From assembly GCA_007115975.1 (NCBI GenBank), contig SKJJ01000017.1, forward strand, positions 1 through 64,000: DNA of 64,000 bases, read 5' to 3'. The notes under the pieces are model-generated. The model saw only the letters and a list, made by a program, of their open reading frames with translations, did no database searches and was not told where the DNA came from. The position numbers and the translations under genes were made by a program. This document shows, in pieces, positions 44,272 to 53,134 of the stretch. The stretch is from Chitinispirillum sp. (GTDB lineage Bacteria; Fibrobacterota; Chitinivibrionia; Chitinivibrionales; Chitinispirillaceae). The stretch's first letter is position 1, and every line of letters starts with the position of its first letter.

Positions 44272-47085
44272 CTAAAAAAGATAGGTCAGGTGCAACCCGC
44301 CCATCTTCATTGTGTAGTTTTCTCCGGAACCGATAAATTCATCATAACTCTTCTCGTACCGTCCCTTTAACGACAACGCCATTCGGTGAGAGATAGTATA
44401 ACGAACTACTGATTCGCCTCCAAGAAATTTGGCATATACAAAATCATTCCACTTCTGAAGCGTATGGTTGTAATCCCGATCTCTTTTCCAGCTATACTCG
44501 GCCCCAAGAGTCAGATTCAACTTACCGGGAAGAACGGTGAGTGTGAACCAGTCCCCTATTCTGCAACTGATACCCTGAAGCGAATCTCTGTTAACAGTTC
44601 TTGTGGCTACACGAACTTGCAATCTGTTTCTGAAAAGATTGTCATGCCTGTAGTTTAATGAGCCACTTACCTGGTGCTGTACGCCATCTCCAAGGTCCAA
44701 GAGCGAGGAGTCAGGATAGTTGGTCATATCATTATCATGAAGAAACTGATACCGAAGACTATATGAGAGCCCCCCATCAAAGCTCTGACGTCCTTCAAGG
44801 CTGAAAAGATTCCCTATATCTGCAACAGTATAGGTTGAGTCAAAAAACAGTACCTGATCATCATCATTGGTATATGACATTCTCTGGGTTCTTTTGGAGT
44901 TGCGTAGATGCATATCATAACTGACGGTAAATTCCGGGAGATGCGGCTCTATCTGATAGGTGGTTCTTAATCTTACGATGTTCCTGTCGAGAGGGTTTGA
45001 TGATTTCATGGTACGTTCATACTGATACTCGGCAGCTGCGGCAAGGTTTTCCGAGAAGTTTTTATCGATACTGTACCCTAGAATGCGTTTGTCAGGTTCA
45101 AGATAGGGGTTTCCGGCTGAAAAATAGTCCGCAGAGATTTCCATATAACTTAGACCCATACGATAACCCTGAACGAAGGCCAAAACGCCGGAATGGAATG
45201 AAAAATGCGAGCTGAAATCATCACTAGTTCTTAAAAGACTGAAGACTTCAGAGTATGCGGCCCTGATTTCAGGTTTGTACCAGGCGATATCATCCCGTTG
45301 ATTATCTGGTACGGTATCATGGTTTCCAAGGTCGATATTTGCAAAGACCTCAAGAGCTCCATCCATCAACCACAGCCGTCCCTCTATACTCCCGGATTGG
45401 GCACTCACCGGCTCCGGTGCATCAGGATCACTTATCGGTGTTCTAAAAAGTGGCATATCAATCTGATCACGTGAAATTATTCCACGGGTTGAAAACAAAA
45501 AGTTGCGCACAGGCCTTACGCTTCCCGAAAGCACATAGGTTACCTGCTGACGAACAGACATTCCGGAGTCTACCACATCGTTGTAAATATCAAGAGAGTG
45601 CTCTCCGACATCACGGGAATGTTCAGATTCCCCGGCAGAGAGATTGTACTCAAACCTCTTAATGCCCCTCCCCATATCACCGCGGCCCCCCTTAAGGCGC
45701 AAACCGGTCATGTGTCTTCCTGAAATTGACGTTTCCGATCCACTTTCATAGAAGTCACCCACAACAAGGGAATAATCCCCATAGTCAAAAGAGAGATTAA
45801 AAAGGTTTTTTCGCAGGTAATTGTTGGGTTTGAGCCATTGATTTCCATGCATATCAATCAAAAGGTTTACATCGACACCCCGCTGCTTACCACTGGCGAA
45901 AATTTGAATTTCGGGCTGTAAACCAGCATAGAGTTGATCACTTTGCTCCCCTAAATACCGGCTTTGATAGATAACAGTGTCTCTGTAGGTCACTGTTGAA
46001 TCAATCACCATACCCGACCTGAAGTCATACTCGTATTCAACACCCCTTGTGCCAAGAGGGTGCTTAAGTGACCGTGGTCTGTAATAGCTGAATCCGGTTG
46101 TTATATTACCGATGAAGCTTCCTGATGTAACCTGATCACGAGTTGTTTCTACAGTTATTCCCGGTTCAAAGGTCTCTATATCGATCGAAATAGCACGTTG
46201 AAAGGAGCTTATGTCATACGATCGGGCCATCTCAAGCAAGTTATCTTGGGAAATACGCCGATAATCATTTGAATTTGAATAGATCAGCCTTCTGAGATCA
46301 CGTGCTCTCCCAGCGGTTGCTATAACTCCGGTGCTGTTTTTGGTTACATCAGTTTCATCCAGTGAAAAAACAGCATTTTCCGAAACGATTGCCCCGTTTG
46401 AGTTGTTCTGAATCACACCACCATTAAAAAAAGCCTGTGAATAATCCATTAAAAAGAGTGCTGTTTCATTGTCTTCAAGCTTTATGCTGTTTGCAGAAAG
46501 GAGGGCACCTTGCTGCGAGAGGATACCAATCTTATGACCATTACGGATTGATGACTCACTTATGTCAACTACGGAGTTGGTTATTGATAGAGCGTGCATC
46601 TCATTACTTTTAAAAGTGGTACGGTTAATGATGAGTGAGCCGTTCTCAACAACTACCCCCCTCCTTGAGTAGCGAATCTCACAATGTTCAAACAGTGAAG
46701 TAGTCCTTGAACGACAGTAGATCATATCCCAGTCAGAGGGTTGGGGGTCAGGTGAGGCAGAACTGAAAACTATCGGCTCCGATACAGTTCCCTGTGCACG
46801 AATCTCACCGAAAACAGTAATTCCAACCCCTTCTGAAAAATGGATAACCGTACCCGGACTAAACTCCAGCACCTGCCCTGCAGGGACAACGATGTCTCCG
46901 GTAATGAGAATAGGTCCATCCTCCTGCCTGAACATTCCATACATAATCCCGGATTCAATAATGGTATTGTAATTGAGTGCCAAACTCTTGTCATCATCAT
47001 ATTCACTCTGTGCCGGCAAAAACTGAAAACTAAACAGCACTACAATAAGTATTGGTGTGTTGATCCTTTTAATTATGAACCTCAC
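44272..47085 (-). CDS. Exported beta-helix plus outer-membrane beta-barrel protein
   Basis: A 937-residue protein with a signal peptide (TPILIVVLFSFQFLPAQSE). Residues about 55-260 are short repeated strands like a right-handed parallel beta-helix: VVPAGQVLEFSPGTVIHFSE, then SLIINRTTFKSNEMHALSIT, then GILSQQGALLSANSIKLEDN. From about 330 to the end the pattern is alternating strands with aromatic girdles and short turns, ending HLTYLF. The terminal Phe is the hallmark of outer-membrane barrels. The start is GTG with AGGAGAG upstream. It follows the FecR-domain gene by 27 bases. It is probably a surface assembly or export pore with a periplasmic or surface beta-helix. No family name is recognised. 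Confidence 0.72.
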   Translation of the reverse strand: MRFIIKRINTPILIVVLFSFQFLPAQSEYDDDKSLALNYNTIIESGIMYGMFRQEDGPILITGDIVVPAGQVLEFSPGTVIHFSEGVGITVFGEIRAQGTVSEPIVFSSASPDPQPSDWDMIYCRSRTTSLFEHCEIRYSRRGVVVENGSLIINRTTFKSNEMHALSITNSVVDISESSIRNGHKIGILSQQGALLSANSIKLEDNETALFLMDYSQAFFNGGVIQNNSNGAIVSENAVFSLDETDVTKNSTGVIATAGRARDLRRLIYSNSNDYRRISQDNLLEMARSYDISSFQRAISIDIETFEPGITVETTRDQVTSGSFIGNITTGFSYYRPRSLKHPLGTRGVEYEYDFRSGMVIDSTVTYRDTVIYQSRYLGEQSDQLYAGLQPEIQIFASGKQRGVDVNLLIDMHGNQWLKPNNYLRKNLFNLSFDYGDYSLVVGDFYESGSETSISGRHMTGLRLKGGRGDMGRGIKRFEYNLSAGESEHSRDVGEHSLDIYNDVVDSGMSVRQQVTYVLSGSVRPVRNFLFSTRGIISRDQIDMPLFRTPISDPDAPEPVSAQSGSIEGRLWLMDGALEVFANIDLGNHDTVPDNQRDDIAWYKPEIRAAYSEVFSLLRTSDDFSSHFSFHSGVLAFVQGYRMGLSYMEISADYFSAGNPYLEPDKRILGYSIDKNFSENLAAAAEYQYERTMKSSNPLDRNIVRLRTTYQIEPHLPEFTVSYDMHLRNSKRTQRMSYTNDDDQVLFFDSTYTVADIGNLFSLEGRQSFDGGLSYSLRYQFLHDNDMTNYPDSSLLDLGDGVQHQVSGSLNYRHDNLFRNRLQVRVATRTVNRDSLQGISCRIGDWFTLTVLPGKLNLTLGAEYSWKRDRDYNHTLQKWNDFVYAKFLGGESVVRYTISHRMALSLKGRYEKSYDEFIGSGENYTMKMGGLHLTYLF

Positions 47086-47112
47086 GGGACAATCTCTCCT
47101 TTACAGAGTTTT

Positions 47113-48852
47113 TTAACGAACATTTATCTTGAATTGCCTTGTTTTTATGACATCGTTTACATCCCGGACTTGAACAGTTATCTGGTTTGGCTTATCTCTG
47201 TCCAGTTCAACATCAAACTCAAGAAAGTCAACATGCGACAAGTTCCTGCGGCTTACGGGTGATCCTATGGCACTGTTTGAAACAGTTATCTCCCTGATAA
47301 GTGCAGGGTTTTGATCCGGAAGATTTTCTATGGATAGTTCTATTGTATATCGTGGTGTAAACCCACTGGCAGAAGGGGCATAGGGTGGAATATGAACAAC
47401 AGCGTCCCCTGCCGGCCGCCTCATTCTTATTTGCCACACAGCAGACTCCAAATACGCCACGGTACGGGCAAGGCGCTGTGAACGATTTCCAGCCCTATCC
47501 TCAGCATAAACAACATAATCATGAATACCATCCAGAAGATTCAGATAGAATGGAGAATTGGGCGGTCCGCTCTCTCTCTCTCTTACCCCATTCATTTCAG
47601 TGAAAAAGGTAATTTCATCGTCAGGTGTTCTGTCAATAACTGTAAAAACAAGCCTGCGCTGCCTGGAGACTTCGGGAAGCGTTCCCTGAATAATCGGCGC
47701 CTGGGTGTCTGGTGGACGCCGATAGACAACGGTTCTCGTTTCAGTACGGCTGCGTTCACCGGAAATAATTGTAAATTCAAGGTGCACCTCACCCTCTTCT
47801 TCAGGAATCATATGCACCCCTGAAAACAGGCCATTTGCAGCCACCTGAACTCTGCGCCCGTCAATACTTAATTCTGCAGAAGCTGGCTGTAATTCTCCCC
47901 TGTACTGAATTCTGGTTGTGGTAAACTCCTGCCCCTCTGCAGGACTTTGAATGACAAAATTGAATTCAGGAGTGTACCGTACAGTCCGCACTGCTCTTAC
48001 TGTTCGACTCTGATAGTTGAATTCAAATTCGAGCAGATGCTCCCCCTCCTCATCCGGCAGAGGAACATGTCCCCTGAATGATCCGTCCGAGGCGACAACC
48101 ATTCTGATTCCTGAAACCAGAACGTCAGCACCTGGATTAGTAGTACCAGTAATGGAGACCAATGTAGATGAAACTGTCTGCCCCTCTGCTGGAGCACTGA
48201 TCGCTCGATGGATCTCAACATCAACACCAGCCTTAGCCTGGTCGTCGGTTATTTCGTCGTCGGTTATTTCGTCGATATCCTCCACAACAACACCTGTCTG
48301 TTGATCTTCAATAAGAGCCATCTGTCCATCAGTGAGTTCCACTCCCTGTGTTGCCCCAGTCGGTTTTACATAAACAACACCCTCATAGACCCTTATAACT
48401 GTTGTATTGCTTCCCACATTAAAACCTACTTTGGTACCTCTTATACCAGCAGTAGCAGTGGGGGTTTCGAAGTCGAATGAGGAGTTGGCATTAATAAGCT
48501 TTCTGATATTGGCCATTACATTCCCATTAAGAATTCTTACCGAGGTGTTCTGTACATCTTCATCGTGGCTTAATAGCGACATTTCCAGAGTTGTATTTTC
48601 CCCCATTCTAAGGATTGACCCGTCTGAAAGCTCAAGTTCAACCTGCGATTCCACAAAGGTTCTTAATGCATCTTTTTCTCTCAGGGGCATTCCAGGACGT
48701 ACTTCTCTCCAGTTGGAACCTTCTCCTCTTCGAATCTGAACAGTGCCGATTATGCTGCTGACAGAGCTTGTTCGTTGCGCCGTCTGGGAATAGCCGTAAA
48801 GGACAAGAGTTGCAATAATAAAGAGCATACGCTGTGGAAAACGCATTTTCAT
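47113..48852 (-). CDS. Exported FecR-domain protein with Ig-like/bacterial-surface repeats
   Basis: A 579-residue protein. I use the ATG at 48852 because AAAAGGAG lies eight bases upstream and the signal peptide (MLFIIATLVLYGYSQ) then begins near residue 9. The FecR domain spans about 25-160, with SVSSIIGTVQIRRGEGSNWR and the hallmark TPTATAGIRGTKVGFNV. An acidic linker has a 15-base tandem repeat (DEITDDEITDD). Then come at least two Ig-like beta-sandwich units (SAPAEGQTVSSTLVSITGTT; QSPAEGQEFTTTRIQYRGEL) and C-terminal modules with APIIQGTLPEVSRQRRL and VYAEDRAGNRSQ. There is no membrane anchor, so this is not an anti-sigma FecR but a secreted scaffold. The barrel gene follows. Confidence 0.82.
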   Translation of the reverse strand: MKMRFPQRMLFIIATLVLYGYSQTAQRTSSVSSIIGTVQIRRGEGSNWREVRPGMPLREKDALRTFVESQVELELSDGSILRMGENTTLEMSLLSHDEDVQNTSVRILNGNVMANIRKLINANSSFDFETPTATAGIRGTKVGFNVGSNTTVIRVYEGVVYVKPTGATQGVELTDGQMALIEDQQTGVVVEDIDEITDDEITDDQAKAGVDVEIHRAISAPAEGQTVSSTLVSITGTTNPGADVLVSGIRMVVASDGSFRGHVPLPDEEGEHLLEFEFNYQSRTVRAVRTVRYTPEFNFVIQSPAEGQEFTTTRIQYRGELQPASAELSIDGRRVQVAANGLFSGVHMIPEEEGEVHLEFTIISGERSRTETRTVVYRRPPDTQAPIIQGTLPEVSRQRRLVFTVIDRTPDDEITFFTEMNGVRERESGPPNSPFYLNLLDGIHDYVVYAEDRAGNRSQRLARTVAYLESAVWQIRMRRPAGDAVVHIPPYAPSASGFTPRYTIELSIENLPDQNPALIREITVSNSAIGSPVSRRNLSHVDFLEFDVELDRDKPNQITVQVRDVNDVIKTRQFKINVR

Positions 48853-48986
48853 AGAACAGTCTCCTTTTGCGAGCGAGGGGGTCATATATTCTTTGTTCAT
48901 TTTTTCCTACTCAATATTTATTTTATATACATATACGGATACAGTCAATTAATTTAATTCAATTACCGTTCTAAAGGAGAGATTTT

Positions 48987-49400
48987 CTGTCGGTTCAGAT
49001 CTACCATGACTATACTGGTTTCCCCATGCCGGAACAAGCCTTACAAGAAGTTGCCCAACAGATGGTAACGGCAGAAAATGTTCCTTCAGCTCAAAACACA
49101 TCAGTGATTTTATGTTCTGACTACAAAATCAGAAAACTAAATGCTCAATACCGGGGAATTAATAAAGCTACAGATGTCCTGTCATTCTGTTTTAACGATC
49201 CGGATTTTTTAGGCGAGATCTATATATCTTTGCAGCGCGCTGACATTCAGTCCAGAAGATATGGTGTAACGTATGAACAGGAGGTGAGGAGACTGTTTGT
49301 GCATGGTTTTTTACATTTACTAGGGTATTGTCATTATGTTGCTGATGAACGAGAAATAATGGAGACAAAGGAGCGCAGATATCTTGGCGACTCTTTTTGA
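48987..49400 (+). CDS. ybeY: Endoribonuclease YbeY, probable CTG start
   Basis: YbeY is a zinc RNase for 16S rRNA 3'-end maturation and ribosome quality control. The metal motif HGFLHLLGYCH is intact, and NAQYRGINKATDVLSF is the family's conserved centre. From the first ATG (49026) the N-terminal strand is missing. Reading upstream gives SVQIYHDYTGFPM, which restores it. An in-frame TAA at 48972 and the lack of ATG/GTG/TTG leave a CTG at 48987, with AAAGGAGAG five bases before it. corC follows, as in the ybeZ-ybeY-corC order of many bacteria. Confidence 0.9.
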   Translation: MSVQIYHDYTGFPMPEQALQEVAQQMVTAENVPSAQNTSVILCSDYKIRKLNAQYRGINKATDVLSFCFNDPDFLGEIYISLQRADIQSRRYGVTYEQEVRRLFVHGFLHLLGYCHYVADEREIMETKERRYLGDSF

Positions 49401-49456
49401 GTGGACACAGGTTTACCAAACATAGCAGATAGGCAACATACAGAGGAGGTATTTTT

Positions 49457-50752
49457 TTGGGTAATTATCCAACAGACTCGTTTTTTATAGCAAATTTGAT
49501 AATCAGTTTTATTCTTTCGGTATTTTTTTCAGTGGTAAAAATTGTTTTCTCATCCGTTGATCGTACCAAAGCATCAGAAGACGAGCACCTTCGTTTCTAC
49601 GCCTCACGAATAGAAAAGGTACTAAAGAAGAGCCAGATTCTCAGCGGTAATGTTGCATTTGGGAAGATTATATCCACCACCACTTTTGGCATAGTGTGTT
49701 TTAGCTATTTTGGAAAGCTTTTCCCCGAAAATACATTCCTTGAACAATTTTCATGGTCATCTCTTTTCTCTGTAATCTTCCTTAGCTTGTTTGCATATCA
49801 TATACCCCGAGCATTTGCATTGCGTTGGTATAGAAACTATGTAGCGGTTTGCTACTATTTCTATCGTCTTTTAAGTCTGTTTTTGATACCGTTTGTATCC
49901 GTTTTTGTAGCAATTTACAACGTGCTTCTCAAAGTAGTCCAATATGATGAGAAACTCTCATTTTTGACCGATGAGGAGAAGTTACGGATCACCTCCAAGG
50001 ATGCATCTGAAGCCCTTAACAAAGAGGAGCGCGAGATGATCAGAAGTATCTTTGACCTAAGTGACACCAATGTGGATGAAATAATGGTGCCAAGGATCGA
50101 TATAAAGGGTATTAATATGAAATCAGATATACAGTCGGTTCTGAAAATTATCCGTGAAGAGGGCCATTCCAGAATTCCGGTCTATAATGAATCAATAGAT
50201 CAGATCACCGGTGTTTTGTATGCAAAAGATATCCTGAGCTGGATTTCTGAACACAATTTTGAAACGTGGGATATGGTCAATATGATAAAAAAGCCCCATT
50301 TTGTACCGATGGGCAAAAAAATCAATGACCTTATGAAAGAGTTTAAAGTAAAGCACATTCACCTTGCCATAGTTGTCGATGAGTATGGAGGTACAGCGGG
50401 TATGGTTACCATGGAAGATATTCTTGAAGAAATTGTGGGAGAGATCCAGGATGAATATGACATGGAAGAGAAACCAATTGTGCAAATCTCCCCCAATGTA
50501 TATCTGGTCGATCCACTTGTAGACCTTCACGACTTCAATGAAGAACTTGAGCTGAACCTGGAGCTTGATGATGTAGATTACAACACTCTTGGCGGGCTTG
50601 TGTACCATGAATATGGCGATATACCTCAGGAGAGTGTTCAGTTCGATTACAACGGATTGCGCTTCACTGTACTTGAAATGGATAATCAACGTATAGAAAA
50701 GCTAAAAGTTGAAATACTGCAGGGGCCTGAGTCTGAACAGAACTCGTTCTGA
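49457..50752 (+). CDS. CNNM/CorC-family transporter with CBS pair
   Basis: A 431-residue membrane protein. The N-terminal 160 residues have three to four hydrophobic helices of the CNNM (DUF21) type. Then come a CBS pair (DEIMVPRIDIKGI, EEGHSRIPVYNESIDQITGV, HIHLAIVVDEYGGTAGMVTM) and the C-terminal CorC_HlyC domain (DYNTLGGLVYHEYGDIPQ). Such proteins are linked to Mg2+/Co2+ efflux. The start is TTG with AGAGGAGG nearby. ybeY lies upstream. Confidence 0.92.
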   Translation: MGNYPTDSFFIANLIISFILSVFFSVVKIVFSSVDRTKASEDEHLRFYASRIEKVLKKSQILSGNVAFGKIISTTTFGIVCFSYFGKLFPENTFLEQFSWSSLFSVIFLSLFAYHIPRAFALRWYRNYVAVCYYFYRLLSLFLIPFVSVFVAIYNVLLKVVQYDEKLSFLTDEEKLRITSKDASEALNKEEREMIRSIFDLSDTNVDEIMVPRIDIKGINMKSDIQSVLKIIREEGHSRIPVYNESIDQITGVLYAKDILSWISEHNFETWDMVNMIKKPHFVPMGKKINDLMKEFKVKHIHLAIVVDEYGGTAGMVTMEDILEEIVGEIQDEYDMEEKPIVQISPNVYLVDPLVDLHDFNEELELNLELDDVDYNTLGGLVYHEYGDIPQESVQFDYNGLRFTVLEMDNQRIEKLKVEILQGPESEQNSF

Positions 50753-50757
50753 GGAGA

Positions 50758-51459
50758 TTAACCCAGAGCATCCTTTTCGCAATCAAAGAAGACGAAAAGA
50801 TCATCAACATCAAATACCTCAATGAGATCACGGATTAGTTCAGATGCACCAAAAATTCTGTTTTCACCACCGGCGAGCTTGATTTTTTGCGCCATGGAAC
50901 AGAGTACGTCTATACCTGCACTATCAATAAGTTCAAGTCCCCCGAGGTCGAAAACGTACTCAGAGATATCAGTAAGAGGAGAAAAGTGACTGCAGTCGGA
51001 ATAATCCCTGCCAGCGATCATCCTGCCTCCCAAGATCATTCTGCACACCTGCGACTCAACCTGAGATGTAAACAGGAACTCAAGGTTTGATTCTGCAGCA
51101 AAGCACCCTTCAAGTATCTCATCTTGTGAAAGCTCAAACTCCACATCGGTGGGGAAAATATTGAAGACTTTATCAAGATTGAGAGTAGACAATAGGTGAA
51201 ACATCTCTGATTTAACATTCACAAGATATATATGCCCCCCCGCCTCATGCACAAGTCTTCTGATACGAATAAGCAGACCAAGCCCAGAAGAGTAGAGCAT
51301 TGCAGTTTTACTGAAGTCAAGAACGATCAGTTTTTCCTCAGAAGAGATAAATTCTTTTAATTTTTCCTCAATAATTACATGATACTCAAGATTTATGATT
51401 TCAGGAAAAGAAAACCACAGATAATTCATTTTTTTCTCTATTTTTACAATCTCTGTCAT
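50758..51459 (-). CDS. Tandem STAS-domain protein
   Basis: A 233-residue protein with two STAS domains, as in anti-sigma-factor antagonists. The first (about 1-105) has LDFSKTAMLYSSGLGLLIRI; the second (about 115-233) has YVFDLGGLELIDSAGIDVLCSM. Each has the Ser in the usual phosphorylation loop (SSGLG; DSAGI), and both could be kinase targets. There is no partner kinase or sigma gene in the window. It follows fapA by four bases, so it is probably co-translated. Confidence 0.82.
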   Translation of the reverse strand: MTEIVKIEKKMNYLWFSFPEIINLEYHVIIEEKLKEFISSEEKLIVLDFSKTAMLYSSGLGLLIRIRRLVHEAGGHIYLVNVKSEMFHLLSTLNLDKVFNIFPTDVEFELSQDEILEGCFAAESNLEFLFTSQVESQVCRMILGGRMIAGRDYSDCSHFSPLTDISEYVFDLGGLELIDSAGIDVLCSMAQKIKLAGGENRIFGASELIRDLIEVFDVDDLFVFFDCEKDALG

Positions 51460-51463
51460 CGGA

Positions 51464-53071
51464 CTACCCTTCTATTTTTGTAACACCGGCTTCTACCCGT
51501 ATGTTTTTATTGGTCATTGGAAGTTTTTGAGGCAATGAGGCACCGAAAAGATCAAACTGAGTACCCTCAAATATCTGCCCGGAAACATAAATATGTCCTT
51601 GGTGATCACCACGTTCCTGTATACTACGTTTAATTTCATCGATTTTATCTTCTACATACTTGACTTTCATTTTCATCTGGTTGTAAGTCTGAATCCACTT
51701 TTTAACTTCTTCACGTTGATAATTGGTGACATTTTTGCCGCTTTGCTTTACAATAGCCGCTTTGCTTTTTAGCTGACGTTCAATAATACTGAACTCTTTT
51801 TCAAGCTTGGTTTGCAGCTCGGTAATTTCTTTGAGTTTTTCAATACTTCCCTCTTTTATTTTGTCATAGAGAACCAACAGAGACTTTACCTCTTTCTCAC
51901 TGCCGACCTGTTTTGCTGTGATACTTTTCTCCGCCTTAACAGTACCGCCGATAATATTGCATTGCGGCCCCTCGAAAGATTGACATAAACACTCGCAGTG
52001 AATAATAAATTTTGATACGCTTAGTGAACTGTCAGTCTTTAGCTTGGTCTCCTGTGCAAATGCCACACTAATTCCAGCCTTTGCACTAATAAATGTATCT
52101 CCCCGTCCAATAACGCCCTTTTCAATGACGATAAAACCTTCTCTTGAAATGATCCGTGCAGATTCCACCTCGCCTTTAACAATAACATTACCATTAGCTT
52201 CCACAGAAAAACCGGCTAATACATTTCCGTTAATCAGTACATCACCGCTGTGCTTGATATTTCCAACACTAAAGTCGACATTTCCATGAATAGCCAGTAT
52301 CTCTTTTACACATACCAGTCCGTTCTCTTCACATACAACACCATTTTTTAAAGAGATCAGTTCTATACCATCATCTGATATTGTGGTGTTTCGTCCTTTT
52401 GGCAAATGTCTATCCACTCCAGGCTCTGCCTTAATAGTTTCCCCTTTAACAGACACACCATCAACACCCGCTGTTGGCAAGGTTTTACTGGCCAGCAACT
52501 GGCCTGATGCAACGGGAGTGAAAGCTTTTACATTTCTGTAATCTACAGAGCCATCGGGTTTAATTTCCGGTTTCAATACCGGTTTTAAATCTACAACAAT
52601 ATTTATCAGAGCATCATTCCCCTTAACCGGAGGTTTGCCTCTGGCCACGACCACCTTTTCATCAAACAGTGCTTCGTCTACGATCTTTTTTAACACCCCA
52701 TCATCTATTCCGAAACGCACACCTTTTAGAGAAAGGAAATTTCTGAGTTGATTTTCTGTTAGAATAAATTCCAGGGAACATTGGGAATCAATCTTCAACG
52801 CTGCTTCAAGAGGATTAATCGTAATATCTATAAATTGTTCAATATTTGTCTGGTAGTATTCAAATATTGGTCCTATTCTGAAAAATTCATCAAGCCTTTT
52901 GTTCAGAGCTTCAGTGAAAAGATCCCAGTCACAATTTATAATCAGTTCTTTTGACAACGCATACTCCAACTCATCCAACGACACAACAGGTTTGTCGGGA
53001 TTATGTTTTATGTAAACCCCATCACCGCGCTCTAAAACATCGAAATATTTTTCCAAAGGATTTTTTGCCAC
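51464..53071 (-). CDS. FapA (DUF342) polymer-forming protein
   Basis: A 535-residue protein of the flagellar-assembly-protein-A group. The N-terminal 190 residues are variable. The DUF342 core runs from about 190 to 410 with VASGQLLASKTLPTAGVDGV, repeated strands (HGNVDFSVGNIKHSGDVLIN, VEANGNVIVKGEVESARIIS) and GGTVKAEKSITAKQVGSE. The C-terminal 130 residues are a long coiled coil. The start is GTG. In Vibrio FapA is linked to flagellar placement through FlhF/HubP-type contacts; here the role is less certain. It lies four bases upstream of the tandem STAS gene. Confidence 0.85.
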   Translation of the reverse strand: MAKNPLEKYFDVLERGDGVYIKHNPDKPVVSLDELEYALSKELIINCDWDLFTEALNKRLDEFFRIGPIFEYYQTNIEQFIDITINPLEAALKIDSQCSLEFILTENQLRNFLSLKGVRFGIDDGVLKKIVDEALFDEKVVVARGKPPVKGNDALINIVVDLKPVLKPEIKPDGSVDYRNVKAFTPVASGQLLASKTLPTAGVDGVSVKGETIKAEPGVDRHLPKGRNTTISDDGIELISLKNGVVCEENGLVCVKEILAIHGNVDFSVGNIKHSGDVLINGNVLAGFSVEANGNVIVKGEVESARIISREGFIVIEKGVIGRGDTFISAKAGISVAFAQETKLKTDSSLSVSKFIIHCECLCQSFEGPQCNIIGGTVKAEKSITAKQVGSEKEVKSLLVLYDKIKEGSIEKLKEITELQTKLEKEFSIIERQLKSKAAIVKQSGKNVTNYQREEVKKWIQTYNQMKMKVKYVEDKIDEIKRSIQERGDHQGHIYVSGQIFEGTQFDLFGASLPQKLPMTNKNIRVEAGVTKIEG

Positions 53072-53134
53072 TGTGCATTCCTGTTTTGGGTTGATTTATA
53101 AATTATATAGTTATCTGTTTTATTGCAACTTTAA

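Noticed and set aside
48241-48275. Fifteen-base tandem repeat in the FecR gene
   Set aside because: In-frame two-copy repeat in an acidic linker; ordinary slippage, not a regulatory array.
50192-50689. A 165-codon minus-strand frame antisense to the CorC-type gene
   Set aside because: Complement of a conserved CBS/CorC domain; long only because of codon bias.
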